From: Cryptomeria japonica
Lineage: Eukaryota > Streptophyta > Pinopsida > Cupressales > Cupressaceae
Direction: 5' to 3'
DNA: 64,000 nt
NCBI RefSeq assembly: GCF_030272615.1
Contig: NC_081413.1
Span: 186,956,669 to 187,020,668, forward strand
Both the position numbers and the translations under genes were made by a program. Below are positions 33,626 through 46,505 of this stretch, piece by piece. Under the pieces are notes generated by a model that did not search any database, had not been told where the DNA came from, and saw only the letters and a list, made by a program, of their open reading frames with translations. The stretch's first letter is position 1. Each line of letters starts with the position of its first letter.

Positions 33626-35085
33626 AAAAAGTGATATAATGCTCATCCCTGGGTGGGATTCAGAGAAAATTTTCTTGTTGGACCATGTTATGAAACAAAG
33701 GGACCCAATCTATGCTCAAGAATTTGGTGAGTATGGGTTGGCGGCTAATCCAAGTGTAATGGCTTTTGCACTTTTGTCAAAGGCTCCTAGGAATAACAAG
33801 CCTATTGTATTATATGGGGTTGGGATGAAGGTTGGGGATGCAATAATCGGGACCCTGTCAAATACCTTATTTATTGAGGCAACAACAGTTACTTATCATG
33901 CTGCACATTTTGCAAAGCTGGTAGCAGAGGAAGATGAGAAAAACACATGAAATTTTGAGAAATAGGCATGTGGCCGTCACACATGATCACAATAAATTAT
34001 TTGTTGAAAATGTAAGATTAACAAAGGAGCTGGCCAAGAGAGACATTAAAACCCTAACATGACCTAAGATTGAATATTTTGAGAAATTAAAAGAGGGTCT
34101 TCAAAGGGCAAAGGATGAAGCTTAGAAGAATTATTTTGAGATTAAAGTCTTCAATTATGTAGGTTTCTAACAAGGTCATTGAAAAATTGAATGAGGTGCA
34201 TACCTATTATTATTTGATGTCACAACTCCTCAGCCAATTGGATGAGATTCTTTTATTATTTCAATCTATTAGGATTACTTGTTTGCCTAAGAGTCAAATC
34301 CTAAAAGAAGTTCTATTGGTAGTTAAGAATGTGGCCTCTGCACCCCAGATTGTGGGGACAACTTGGAAGAATTCTAATTTATTAATTAAAGAGTTGTCCT
34401 ACATTGAGGAGGAGAAGAAGGCATTGATTGGCATAATAGACTCCTTCCAAGGACTTCAAAAGTGGGATATCCCCACTATTTTGACAGGAGAAGGACAAAT
34501 TAAGGACTTGGTTGTATGGAAGTAGTGATTCCAAGATGCCATTAGTACTGTATTGAGTTCATTGGTTGCAGACCCTATCCAAGGCAATTCTTATCGCAAT
34601 ATTATTGACAAAATCATGGAGGTTGATTTGATGTATCATAAATTCACTTTGGAGGCCGCAACTATGCCAACTCACAGGACAAAAGAGGCAATGATTAAGC
34701 TGCAAGGCTTACAAAATTTTGTCTAGCTGGTTGATAAAATTGACACTCTGCACAAGAAGTACTATTCTTTAGAAGAGGATCAACATGAGGAGGAGGACTA
34801 GTCTGAGTCATTTCCATTTTTGCACCTCCTACTTTTTTGGACAGGTCTACTACTTGGGATGGGGTGATATGAGCACTCATTTTTCACTCATCAGTCCCTA
34901 AAGTACTTGACGGATCCTACACCCAAGTACAGTTGACCCTTACAGAAGATGTTGCAGAGGAACGCCCTTGCACCAGTCACATCAAGTCTGTCGTTCTAGC
35001 CTCCAGAAGTTGTCACCTCTGCCACCTTCATTTATGATGCTTGGATTTTTTTGAAAGATGTATTGTAAAGATTCCCTAGGGCATA
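33626..35085 (+). pseudogene. Element U, right half: unknown protein, helical C-terminus
   Basis: Coding-like sequence resuming after copia A. The first part (to 33950) reads SEKIFLLDHVMKQRDPIYAQ, LAANPSVMAFALLSKAPRNN and IIGTLSNTLFIEATTVTYHA. Then come heptad-like helices broken by stops (TKELAKRDIKTL, KLKEGLQRAKDEA) and 34187-34525 (LMSQLLSQLDEILLLFQSIR, LIKELSYIEEEKKALIGIID), continuing as NIIDKIMEVDLMYHKFTLEA and LVDKIDTLHKKYYSLEEDQH to about 34800. I find no known domain. It probably continues the protein begun at 16443, with an unknown amount lost at the deletion beside 18806. Confidence 0.45.
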
Positions 35086-36007
35086 ATCTAGCTTGTAGGC
35101 AATAGAATTTTGACAAGTGTCCTACTAGGCCTGAAGCTTGTTTTTGCTCCCTTGTTTTATAAAAGGGAAATTAGGGCCAATAATGAGGGATTCTGAAATC
35201 ATGGTAGTATGTATTAGGAGTTGTATTAATAGAAGGTAGTGTTCTTCCTGCAAGTTTTTACAAAGAAACTCTCATGTGATTGTATCTCATATTTTTTGAA
35301 AGAGGTCACTTTTAGTTTTCTCCCACCTTTCTATGTTCATGTTGTATGAATCGTAGTGTTCATAATGCTATGATTTGTCTTCTCTTAAGGATGGAATGTA
35401 TGTTTCCTTGATCAGTTTCATTTTAAATGAATGAATTAAATATTGTTCAAAGAGCATTACAACATATCTATTAGGAAGGGTGAGGAAATTTAAAGTAATC
35501 ACTTAAATATTTTATGTCAGGCATGGGATATTTGGGATATTATTGTAATGATGTGATTTCACAATGTTGTTTGGCATTAAGTTGCAGATAGAATCTATTT
35601 CCCATCAGATAAGCACTGATCGTATTACCCATCCATAATCATTCTTATTTCACCTTTTATATTTCATCCTTTTACTTTTCTGCATTAGGAGTGTATTTAA
35701 TTTAGAATAATTCTCAATGCATGCAAGAATAACATGAACTGAGGTTAGAGTCATAACCAGATATTTAGTTGTATTTCCTTGGTGTATTTTCATTGAGAAA
35801 TCTACTTTATTTTATAGTGTCATAAGCCTAGAATATTGAGAATCATTTGGATATTGTATAGGGGAACCCACCTAGGTTTTGTAGAGCCTAAAGTGTAGGA
35901 GAAATCAATTTTCAATTGAGTCTTGTTTGTTGGCCAAGTCCAATTCCGACTGTGTTGACAAGTCACTGGCTATTTCTTTAGAACTTAGAATATGTTGATT
36001 TGGGAAC
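35086..36007. other. Unassigned AT-rich DNA
   Basis: No open frame of note, no LTR ends and no repeat unit that I can see. It may be the 3' flank of element U. Confidence 0.4.
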
Positions 36008-36155
36008 CAACATATCCTAGGAATATGCCTTCATCCACTCTATTGTCAAACTTTCCCAGACTATCTTAATCTCTCTGAATATAGCACTTGCTTCCAAATA
36101 CCTTGAAATATTTCATTGTTGGAGTTCTACCATGCCATAGCTCATATGATGTTTG
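36008..36155 (-). pseudogene. Copia-3 scrap: integrase C-terminal core
   Basis: About 145 bp whose minus strand reads YELWHGRTPTMKYFKVFGSK, CYIQRD, a stop, then [16 protein letters not shown]. This is the copia integrase tail, similar to elements 1, A and B. No other part of the element is present nearby, so it is an isolated relic. Confidence 0.8.
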
Positions 36156-37151
36156 TTACCTATTTTTCACCTGCAAGCTAAAAATAATGGCATATAAGGT
36201 TCTAGGTCTTCATGGTAAAACAAAAATTTTGAAAGTGAAGGAATTTTAAATACTTAGAGGTTTAAAAAAATAAAATCAGAAGCCTTTAAGTTATTGAAAA
36301 ATTGAATTACAACAATTAATTCATTTTATTGTTTGATCAAATATTTAGTGAAAGCTTTAAATGTACTCTCATTATTGTGTCACATTGAAAAACTCAAGGC
36401 TACATTCATAAGTAAAAGAGAAAGGGTGAAAGGAAAAGTCAAAATAAAATCATCTTTCTGGATGAAGGGAATTAGTTCTTAAGAGACGAGGAGAGAATAA
36501 ATGATGAAAGCTTTCACATTGCATGGAGCCAAGAAATATTTTTTTAATGTTTAAGAGGGATTTAAGTTACACATCACAAATTTCATGCTGCATGCTAGGG
36601 TTTTGTATGGAGTTCCTTCTTGTTATCTCGTTCTTCACCATGGAGATGTAGCCTTGCTATTAAAAAGATGCAGTAAGCTTGTTCTTCAACCCATGTAGAT
36701 CTTTTTCATCTCGAATATTATTACCAAGAGAATTACCTAAAATATTTAGAGAAGCATGCCTGCAAAGGGTATGAGAGGCTTCAATGAGAACTTGAAGAAG
36801 AATTTTAAGAGGGATGCATGTAGAAAGTGTCTTTTAGATAATGGAAAAAGGCATGAGAGGACTCTAATAGTTGGTAAAGATTAAGGGTTCAACATGCAAA
36901 GATCATGCACTGGAGATACTCTCAAAAGGGGTTCCACAAAACTACACTTTCAGTTTGTGTTAAGGATAGCATTTCACTATAAAGAAAATGATGTCTTTAG
37001 AATGGAGTTGCATGCAAAGCCTTACACACTTTTGCTACAAATGGAGTTGTATACACATAAAATTGGCTATGAGCAATTAAATAAATATTTTAATAATTCT
37101 TCTTCTATTTAAATAGTTAATTTGAAAAGACTAGTTTATTTAATTCATTTA
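36156..37151. other. Unassigned AT-rich DNA left of the Tat-type LTR
   Basis: No gene recognised; a 72-codon open frame at 36894-37112 has no supporting features. The left limit of the neighbouring LTR is not certain, so some of this may belong to it. Confidence 0.35.
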
Positions 37152-38183
37152 ATGTCCTTCTACTAATTAATTTAATTAAATTTTTTTATTAATTAATTCG
37201 TTATATCATTTTATTCTAATCAATTAATTAAATATCTAATATTTAATTATTAATTATTCCTCTATCTACTATCCTATAGTCTCATTAATTAAATAATTTC
37301 TCAATTATTTAATCCCTTTTCCAAGTCACCTTTCCATCTCCACTTTATCACTTCTTCTTTGCCAACTCATCCATCACGTGGCTAAATTAATTCAACAAAA
37401 ACTAAATAAAATAAAATCTTTTATTAGCCACTTATCTCCAACTTCCAAAATAAATGAAATATTGTGTGCGTAGAAATATTTCCTAACCTTCTTCTATATT
37501 CTCTCCAACATCCCTATATCTTAGGAGGATTTGAGTCCACTTGTACTCTCATTCCTACATCTTCTACAACTATCCTATATCCTCTCAAGTCTTCAACTCA
37601 GTCAAGGTGAGATGAGTGACACTTGTCTTCTCCTTCCCCCTTTTTCTCAACCTTCAACTTCTTGCTCATAGCCATCCAATTTGTGAGATTTGATCATGAC
37701 TGTTGATCTCTACCACCTAAGCTCATGCACTCAAAAATATATAAAAAGAGGTCTCCTAAGCCATTTTGAAACTAATAGACTAATAGTGAATCGTATAGTC
37801 ATTCTAGGAGTCTTTATCTTGCATCTGTGAGTTTGAGTTTGAAGCAATTAACAATTTTAGAAATCTTATCATAGCTTAATATTATGTTAGCTTAAATCAT
37901 TTGCATATGCATATCATAGTATCAATTAACTATCAGTCCATTCTTCATATGCCATCTTGGAGCCTACCAATTCTTATCTGAAAGCAAATCATCTCCAACC
38001 AGGAATAGTGGAGTTAGGACACAATGATGTGTAAATCATGAAAGGTGTAATCTTATTTATTTAATTTACTTCATGTTACTTCATTGGTTTAAGTTAAGTT
38101 TCCTATAGCTTTCATTTTATATATTTTATAGTGGACTAACAAGTTTCAGGACATTTCTTTGGAGTTCAACTTTAACCTCAACA
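37152..38183 (+). repeat. 5' LTR of the Tat-type element
   Basis: From about 37190 it aligns with 61213-62198 in the same orientation, and both copies end TTTAACCTCAACA. AT-rich, with many TTAATTAA runs. The left end is not fixed; 37152 is the nearest TG compatible with an LTR start. Confidence 0.75.
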
Positions 38184-38187
38184 TTTT

Positions 38188-38205
38188 TGGCACCCACCGT
38201 GGGGC
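38188..38205 (+). promoter_or_regulatory. Primer-binding site region of the Tat-type element
   Basis: TGGCACCCACCGTGGGGC follows the LTR end CAACA after a short T run. This TGGCRCCCACCGTGGGG form is typical just inside 5' LTRs of plant Ty3/gypsy elements. I do not name the tRNA. Confidence 0.7.
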
Positions 38206-40605
38206 TCGGGCCTCACACTTATCTTTCTAATATCCTGTCTTATTCTCGCAGAACTAATTTAATGCTTTTGTAAGTCAGTTTCATGCATCTGTGAGCTCTA
38301 ACAACGCATTTGTTAATTAGGTTAGTGCTTTTATCACCTAGGTCCGTTTTCAATAGAACAATGTTTTTAATCATGAATTTGTGCTTTCAAACAACATGTC
38401 AACGCTTTTCACGCACAGGTTAGTGCTTTTGTTAGTTAGGATAGTTCTTTTACTCATTAAGATAGCATTTTTTCTCATTAGGATAGCGCATCCACATTTT
38501 TAGCACATCCGTTCTAATAGTGGATAAAATTGGATTTTTCTTTAATAAAAAAGCTAACAACTTTGTAGGTCCGAATGTCCAAGAACTAAAAATTTGAAAA
38601 CTACTAACATATCTATGTGGAGGGTTATTTTGAAGTAAATTTCAAGCATTTTCTCACATAGTTAATTAGGAGTATTATGAAAAGTAAAACACCATAGCTT
38701 GCTCATCTAGCTTAACTAGGAGGATAATCAACAACATGCAACTTGCATTTGAGTGTTCTCTTTAAAGTAGTTGCACATAGATTCTTAAAAGGCTTAAAAT
38801 AAACCTTTGTCTTCCATGTTTGTTGAAGTAGAAGGCAAGTATGCTCTCACCCTCATATGGTGATCAGAAAACCAGACCTACTTTCTTTTATGTGTAATCT
38901 TTAGAGGGCCTGCCTTCCTGAGCTGCCTTGAGGGGGCTGAGGAGAGAGGAATGACCCAAGTGGAAATAGGCTAATACCGAGTCCTTTCGATCCACTCTAA
39001 AGTCATAAACAACATGTGCTGATTAGTTCATACCAACACTATGTTTCCCCATAAACCCTATGGAGCATAACCTCTATAGGATGGGAACCTTCTATATTTA
39101 CAGAGTGTAAAGTGCCGCATGTATGACCAAATGACCGGAAGCCTTTACTAAAAACCACTTGTATTAGTTGCCAAAATCCTTCTAATTGTTGGCATAGGAG
39201 GTCGGACCTCTGAAGTGGCTCACACACATACAGTTCTTAGTAGAGATGTGAAGTTTTCCATGGGGAGTTTTCATGGAAATTGGTGCTTGGCTACCCCAGA
39301 GAAGTGAATGCCAAGGGTGGAGCTAGTGGGGTCAAGCATCTAAATATCCGCTTTGAATAGCGTAGCCTCGGGGGAAACCCCATGTGAGATTGAACAATTA
39401 TTGTCTCGGCCTACCATAGGATTAGTGCTTGCTTGTGCATTTTGTTTTTCAAACATTGTGTCTTTTATGTCTACAACATGCTCAGTATGGTCAAAAACTT
39501 GAAAATTCATCATCTGGAAATGAGAAAAAATCTGACAACTTGTTGGAAAAATTAAAAATCCTTGTAACATAGTTAGAAAAATGCTTTTGTTGTGCATAAC
39601 TGCACATTTTTTATGCAAAATGATGCATTTAAATAATAGTACAATGCTTTTATATCACAGGGTCACACATTTGAGCAGTAGATTAGCTCTTTTAAGAATA
39701 AAACCACACTTTTGTACCACAGTTTTCCGCTTTTAGTGCCACAAAGCAGCGCTTTCAAGCAACAAAATAGTGTAGTTGTCCCATAGGTTAGCGCTTTTAA
39801 CAAAAATGTTAGTGCAAATATTTTCTCGCATCTGAGACAGAGGGCATTTCTACATATCAGACCAAAATTTCAAAACTAGTTTCAGATACCCTTTTTGAGT
39901 AGAGATGTCTTTAACTATCATAGACCTTCAAACTGGTCTGATAATCAGGTTCATCAATCAAATAGGCTACTTCCAAAGGCTTCATAAGCATACAATTCAC
40001 AACAAGTTAGTAATTCAACCATCTTAAGTGCAAAAATCAACATCATTATCAATTTCTCATCACGATATATTAAATCTTCTATCACGAAACTTGATCATAT
40101 CAACCTTTATTCATTATCTTGGATATATCTTTCCTATTTTGAAACTAGCTTATATCGAAATCAGAATTGCACTCACATTGGAGTCAAACAAACTTGTAAA
40201 CCATCATATGCTTATATGACTTTAAATATCACCTTAAAAAAAGAAAACCTAGTTATAAGGCTACTCTAAAGAGGATAAGATTCTTGTATATCAATCACAA
40301 GATCTTGTTAAAACATAGGACATTCCTACACCATTTTCATCACTATTTATGTGGTTACGAGACATAATTTGATGGATAACTTTTGCAAGCACGTGCCTTT
40401 CAACAACAAGGCTCTTTATCACAACGCACCAATAAAAGTGGTAAAATCAACAAAGCTTATCTTCCTAAACCAATAATCACTTATTGATTTGTATTTAGAA
40501 GGTTAAAACTTGAGAAGTTTTTGAATCAATCACATGTGAGTTTGGACTAGATCTCAATACGAGTAATCCAAAAAACAACAAAAACAAATAGAAGAAGATA
40601 ATTCA
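38206..40605 (+). repeat. Leader of the Tat-type element with two clusters of GCGCTTTT-like repeats
   Basis: A 2.4-kb non-coding leader. Two clusters (about 38255-38520 and 39575-39825) contain a degenerate unit of about 20-25 nt centred on TTAGYGCTTTT, for example at 38324, 38422, 39642, 39747 and 39788. The intervening kilobase has no recognisable unit. Short open frames here are unsupported. Confidence 0.6.
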
Positions 40606-41873
40606 ATGTTTCAAACTTTTGGATACACATATGTTGATGAAGAAGCAGTCAATAACACCAATAGAGACCTTGAATAAGATGATAATTTTGACAAACTAAT
40701 GGAAAAGTTATTGGAGAAACAAAAGGAAAAATACCTTCTAATGTTGGCAAAATCAGAAGCTACATTGCCACAAGACTTTAACATAGAAAGTTTGAAACAA
40801 GATGCAGAGAAAAGTAACAATCAAAACACAGATGATCCAAATAACGAGGATGTAAATCGTGTGAATCATGAGGAAACAAGAGGAGATAAAACAAGAAAAG
40901 ACCATGATGATACAAGAAGAGAGTGTGGTGATAAAAGAACTTATGAGGATACAAGGAAAACCCATATGGATAATCCTTTGTTAACTCTCTCTCAACAAAT
41001 GCAAACCTTACAACAACAAATATAGGATATGAAGAATGAAACACAGGACATCTGCCCATATCCTTTAAATTTTTTTTTAAACATGATACCATTCCTAGAA
41101 CATTGTGAGATCCCTAAATATGATAAATACGATGATAAATCTGATCCTCAAGATCACATTAGGGAATTTTGCACTATGAGTATGGAATTTTCACACGATA
41201 AAACTTACCTGATGTGTCTATTCCCTAGGATCTTAAATGGACAATCAATGGAATGGTTCTCAAGACTACCATCTAGAATTAAATCTTTTGAAGAAATTGT
41301 GAACATATTTATCTCACAATACTCCTACAATGTAAGAAATGAGATAACAATGCTAGATTTATGTAATGTTAAGCAAAATAATGGTGAAACTTTATGGTCT
41401 TTTTACAACGATGGGAACAAATGTTCAATAGATATCCAAGAGATGTACCCGATCAAGAGAAAATGGACATATTCATTGACAAGCTCATTAGTGAAATGAG
41501 TTACCGTCTCAAAATGCAATGTCCTCCTTTTTATAAGATGATTGAAAATGGTCTAAAGATAGAAGATGCAATGGTAAAGAAAGGAGAGTTAAAATTTTAC
41601 AACAAGTCCTACAACAACAACAATCACAACAACAACAACAATAACAATGACAAACCTAAATTTTGGTCAAAGAATAGGAATGTTACCAATGGAGGAAACA
41701 AGGATAGTAATGCTAGCAAACAACAACCAATCTTCAGATTATCAAGTCAAGTATCAAACAACAACAATCAAGAGAACAATAAATTCAATTTTTCTTCTCC
41801 AATCCTCGCAGGAAATTTACAAACATTGGAGAACTCTTCTTTTGATTACTTTAATAGAAGCAAGAAATTATGA
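40606..41873 (+). pseudogene. Tat-type gag
   Basis: Starts at an ATG at 40606 (MFQTFGYTYVDEEAVNNTNR). Stops lie near 40675 and 41023. The N-terminal third is charged and Asp/Arg-rich. The retrotransposon-gag core is recognisable at 41029-41500 (LEHCEIPKYDKYDDKSDPQD, TYLMCLFPRILNGQSMEWFS, EEIVNIFISQYSY) and continues after a frame change at about 41400 as RWEQMFNRYPRDVPDQEKMD. An Asn-rich tract (NNNNHNNNNNNN, near 41610) follows. At 41905-42010 a knuckle-like YHQNKGHQTNDCQRLKHLVQ remains, with its first Cys lost. Confidence 0.85.
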
Positions 41874-42313
41874 ACCTCAAGTCAAACCTAATTGGTAGAA
41901 TGAAAATCATTTTTTTCAATTACCATCAAAACAAAGGACACCAAACTAATGATTGTCAAAGATTGAAACATCTTGTTCAAGACTTTATTGATAACAGAAC
42001 TATCACAGTGGATGATCATAAGACAAACGAATCATAAATAACATTCAAAACTCCACTTCCAAACTATGAAAAGGGTGAACAATCTAAATCAAAAGATGAC
42101 AAAGGAAAATCTAAAGTGAATTACACTTATATGTATGATGATGTGGTAAATGTCATCATTGTTAAAGATAAAACACCTTTAGACCCAATCAACGTCATTA
42201 TGAGAAGAAAAGTGAAGGTTACATTTCTGGGTATAACAAGTGAATTGATATCTACTTCAAGACAATACAACTTACTGGAACAATTGAAAACAATACTCGC
42301 TCAAATATAAATT

Positions 42314-42976
42314 TTGAAACTCCTAAAAGTTTCACCTATGCATAAGGAAATATTGGAGAAAGATCTAACGAAAACAACAATTTCAAATGACCTGGATGTG
42401 GATCAGTTTCAAAACATGGTGGGACACCTTATAGCCCCTCATTGCTTATCCTTTTCTGAAAATAATGACGCATCCTTGCAACACCCTCACAATTCTCCCT
42501 TACATGATGAAGTCACCATTCATAAAACCTATGTCAAACACGTACTCATAGATGATGGAGCTAGCTTAATCATTTGTGCATTAAGTTTAATAAAGGCTTT
42601 GGGATATTCAAAAAATACAGTAGATCCAAAGAAGAAAATAACCATTAAGGCTTATGATTAAGAAGAGCATTCTTCTAAAGGAATTGTGGTGTTACCAATC
42701 AAAATAGGACTTGTGGAAAGGAATAGATTATGCTAGGTTTTAGAATTGAATCTGTCTTATAACATTCTTTTGGGAAGACCATTGATTCATGACATGCAAG
42801 CAGTTCCTTCTACATATCACCAGTGTGTAAAGTTTCCTCATAATGGACAAGAAGTCACTATCTTTGCAGACTCCAGTCAATATTGCAATAATCTGAAACC
42901 AACACAAGATGCAAGAGTTCCTCATAACAGAGAATCAGTCTATCCCACCAAAGAAGTTCATGAAAAATTATGAGAA
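42314..42976 (+). pseudogene. Tat-type aspartic protease
   Basis: The region around 42540 has HVLIDDGASLIICALSLIKA, the DDG-A form of the retropepsin active site usual in Tat-lineage elements. After a stop it continues with [20 protein letters not shown] and [16 protein letters not shown], the conserved C-terminal half. The frame is the same on both sides of the stop at 42659. Confidence 0.83.
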
Positions 42977-44570
42977 ACCTTTGAGAAAAAACTCAAACTA
43001 AATGATGAAGGAATGGGAAAGTATTCTTTACATATCTTGCCACTTTCACCTAAATCATATGGAAAGCCTACAAATGTTCAACCATGGATCTCAAAAAAAT
43101 CAGTAGAAATATTTGATGGAGCATTTGTTAGAGCTGGAACACTTGTAGAACAAAGCCTACAAATGTTCAACCATGTCAAGAAAGCCTACACCAAGCAACA
43201 TAAATAGTAGCTAACAAACAGAAACAAGAAGAATATGAGAAACAATAGGAAGAACTTGCAATCAAAAGAGAAGAAGAATCTTGCAAACAAGTGTTGAACC
43301 CGATCAAGATATTCCAGAAGCAGTGAAAGAACAGATGGCCAAAATCAGAGAACTTTTCTCACCATATAATATTCCTATTAGATATAGTGGTGTAATTCTA
43401 GACAATGGTTTAGAGACGGATTCAACGAATATGAATGGGGTCTAGATCTATCATCTAGTGTATCAAGTGAAGAAAAGGATGAAGAACATGAAGCTATTAC
43501 AAGTGAAGACTCATATTTCACAAAGCAAAGAATAGAATTAGAAATAAGACAAGAAGAGATCAAAATTTAGAGGAAAGAGGCATATGCAAAACAACAAAAG
43601 AAAGAGGATGAAAAAGAACAAGAAGTAACACCACAAGAAAGATAAATAGTTATTGATCAATCATCAGAAGATCAACAAAATATCAAATCTCTATCAAATG
43701 TTGAGCAATAAATACCAAGGTATGGAAGAACCATGGAAGAACTATTAGATAGTCAAGCAGGATTGACTATTAGTCTAGAAGAAGCTGAGTTCGAGAGAAG
43801 ACAAAAGATAGAAAAAGAATCCTCTATTTCATGTGCACGAGTATGCCCACTTAAAGATACAAATGAATCTATTGAAATTAATCAAGAAGGAACTTGTAGT
43901 ATCAAATATGTATGTATTGATATAATCCATTCGTTTGAGGGACAAACGTCAGATGACGAGTCACTTGATTGTGAATCACAAAATACTAATCTTGATTTCG
44001 TTAGAGCTGATTGGAGAGCACTTGGGAGAGATTATCCTCAAGAGAGTTTTATTTATGAAACTACATACTTCAAGACAAACTATGACTATTACGTCATGAA
44101 TCTTTAAACACCTAACAATGACGATGACTATGACTTACCCCTGCTTCATATAGAATTGATTGATTGGGATAACCTAGAAAACCTTGAATTGGATGTCTTT
44201 TCCAATGATCATGATTTAGTTGTATATCTTAATATTGTCGAACTCATAACACCTAAGATATATTCCACCATAGAATTGAGTAACGCTTCTTGCAGTGAGG
44301 AGAATGCCAAACTTTCCAGTCACAAAATTGAAATAAAAGAAGCAAAAAGACCTAGTACTGAAAACCATTTCATGGCAACACTAGATCAATCAAGAGGAAA
44401 AATAAAGGACGTATCTGACCATGAAAAACTCTTTGAGGAACCAAAAGATGGAAAGTTTGACATCCTCCCTGCATATTTCCAAGAGAGATCTGCTATTTTA
44501 ATAGAGTCAATGAAAGCAATAAACATTGGCACAACAAAGGATCCCAAGGTCCATCCTGTTGCATCATAAT
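42977..44570 (+). pseudogene. Tat-type PR-RT spacer
   Basis: Long, charged, low-conservation segment carrying open pieces at 43013-43207, 43733-44107 and 44156-44569. It reads as an acidic, Glu/Asp- and Lys-rich linker. The last piece merges into the conserved lead-in to RT (AINIGTTKDPKVHPVAS). No separate function can be read from it. Confidence 0.6.
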
Positions 44571-45199
44571 CAGATGAAGAGAAGAAAGAATACATAGAAT
44601 TATTCAAACAGAGATAGATAAATGTTTCTTGGTCCTATGTAGACTTGCAAGTAATTGATCCAGATATTATAATGCATTGTCTCAATATGGATCCAAAAGC
44701 AAAACTAGTTAAACAAAAGCTAAGGAAGATGCATCCATGCATTTCTCTCCTTGTAAAAGATTAGTTAAAGAAGTTATTAGATGTGGGTTTCATAAGACCT
44801 ATTGCCTATCTAGAATGGGTCTCAAGTATTGTTCCAGTGTTAAAGCCAAATAAAAGTATAAGAGTCTGCACTGACTTAAAGGATTTGAACAAAGCATGTC
44901 CCAAAGATGATTTCCCATTGCCCAACATTGATATAATTGTAGACTTATGAGCAGGACATGAGATGTTTTCATTAATGGATGGATTCTCAGGGTACAATGA
45001 AAATAAGAATCACCCCTAAAGATCAAGAAAAGACAACATTCACCTGTACATGGGGTACTTACTGCTGGAATGTTATAACATTTGGGCTTAAGAATGCAAG
45101 AGCAACTTATCAGAGAGCCATGACAACAATTTTTCATGATATGATGCATACATTTATGGAAGATTATGTAGATGACATACTTGCAAAATGTCATACAAG
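44571..45199 (+). pseudogene. Tat-type reverse transcriptase, N-terminal part
   Basis: RT fingers and palm: KLVKQKLRKMHPCISLLVKD, LEWVSSIVPVLKPNKSIRVC, DLKDLNKACPKDDFPLPNID, SLMDGFSGYNE, then after a frame change TTFTCTWGTYCWNVITFGLK, RATYQRAMTTIFHDMMHTFM and the catalytic YVDDILAK at about 45166-45190. Stops lie near 44610, 44763 and 44949. The domain is cut at 45204 by a solo LTR (TSD GAAAG). Confidence 0.88.
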
Positions 45200-45204
45200 G
45201 AAAG

Positions 45205-46500
45205 TGAAGAGGGGAAAAAGACCTGTGAGGTGGATTAGTTAATAAGCATGCAAATCAAACATATAATCATACAAAATTGAAAGACATAATTTGAAATGCT
45301 TAAAACAAGAATAAGAATGCATATACCTCACAAACCTTATACCTTCTCCTTCGGATGGAGCTTGATGAAGTGAAGGCACCCTTGGATGATGCTCCACTTG
45401 ATGTTCTCCTCTTGCTTGCTTGATGTGGATGGTTCTCCAATGTTGTGCACAAATGAGATGGATCTTGGAGGATGATGGAAATGAGATGATTAAGTGTGGA
45501 TGTAGGATGATTTTGACATGATAAGGATGCTAAAATGATTTTCCTAGGCTCAAAAGGGCAGCATAAGATTACTGAACTTGGAGATAAAAAATGAAGGGAT
45601 GGCATCCTCAATTTATAGGAAGAGGAGAGGAAAAATGGATGGCTAGGATGGATTCAAGATGAAGGGTTAGGATTGCTTGTGAGATCCCAAAAGGCCCAAG
45701 AGAGGGTGTGGAGACCAAGAGATATGCTTTAAGGAATTTCTTGTCTCCACACTCCTCAAGGTACATTGGGAAGACTTCCCAAGGTACCTTGAGAAGAGCA
45801 AAGTGTATTGGGAAGACTTCCCAATGTGCCTTGAGAGGAGCAAGGGATGTGACATTCCTTGAAGAATGGGGAGGAGGAGTTTAAAATTCTCCAAAAAGGG
45901 ATAATCATGGGGATTGGAGGAATAAGAAGGAATTAAAAATTCCTTGGGAGAGGAGATGCCTAGAGGATTGTGAGATTTTGAAAATCTCACATTCACCTAG
46001 GAAACGAGCATTAAAAGCTAGTGGTTGGATGGAAGGGACAAGGAGTTGACTTCGTGGCTAATCATGATGATTAGCCATTAGCAACTCATTAGGAGGGGGA
46101 TTAGAGGAAATATTAGGTGGGATTAGGATTTGTAGGAGGATTTGACTAGTAGAGAGAATGAGAGGAGGGAATTAAAAATTAGAAGAATAAGGTTAAGTGA
46201 GTTTAGGGAGTTTCTAGAAGACTTTATTAGGTTAATGATGAATTAAGAAGATGGTTTGTAGGAATCATGTGGGTTAAATAATTAATTAAAATTAATTAGC
46301 TAAGAGGGAGATTTGTGAGGATTTAATTTTTAGAAGAATAAAGAAAGGGGCTGATTTATTAAATAAATCAGTCACATACCATAGTGACAATATTAATTAT
46401 ATTTAATTAATATTGAGGATAATTTGAATTAACATAATTAATTAATTAATTATGTGAGGAATTAAAAATAATTAAAAATAATTATTTTTAAGTGTCTACA
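45205..46500 (-). mobile_element. Solo LTR 1 inside Tat-type RT (1296 bp)
   Basis: Flanked by the perfect 5-bp duplication GAAAG (45200-45204 and 46501-46505). Ends are TGAAGAGGGG and GTGTCTACA on the plus strand. Read on the minus strand it starts TGTAGACACTT, a common plant LTR start, which suggests minus orientation. There is no internal coding region. RT coding resumes in register directly after it. It is most simply the product of recombination between two LTRs of a full element. Confidence 0.88.
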
Positions 46501-46505
46501 GAAAG

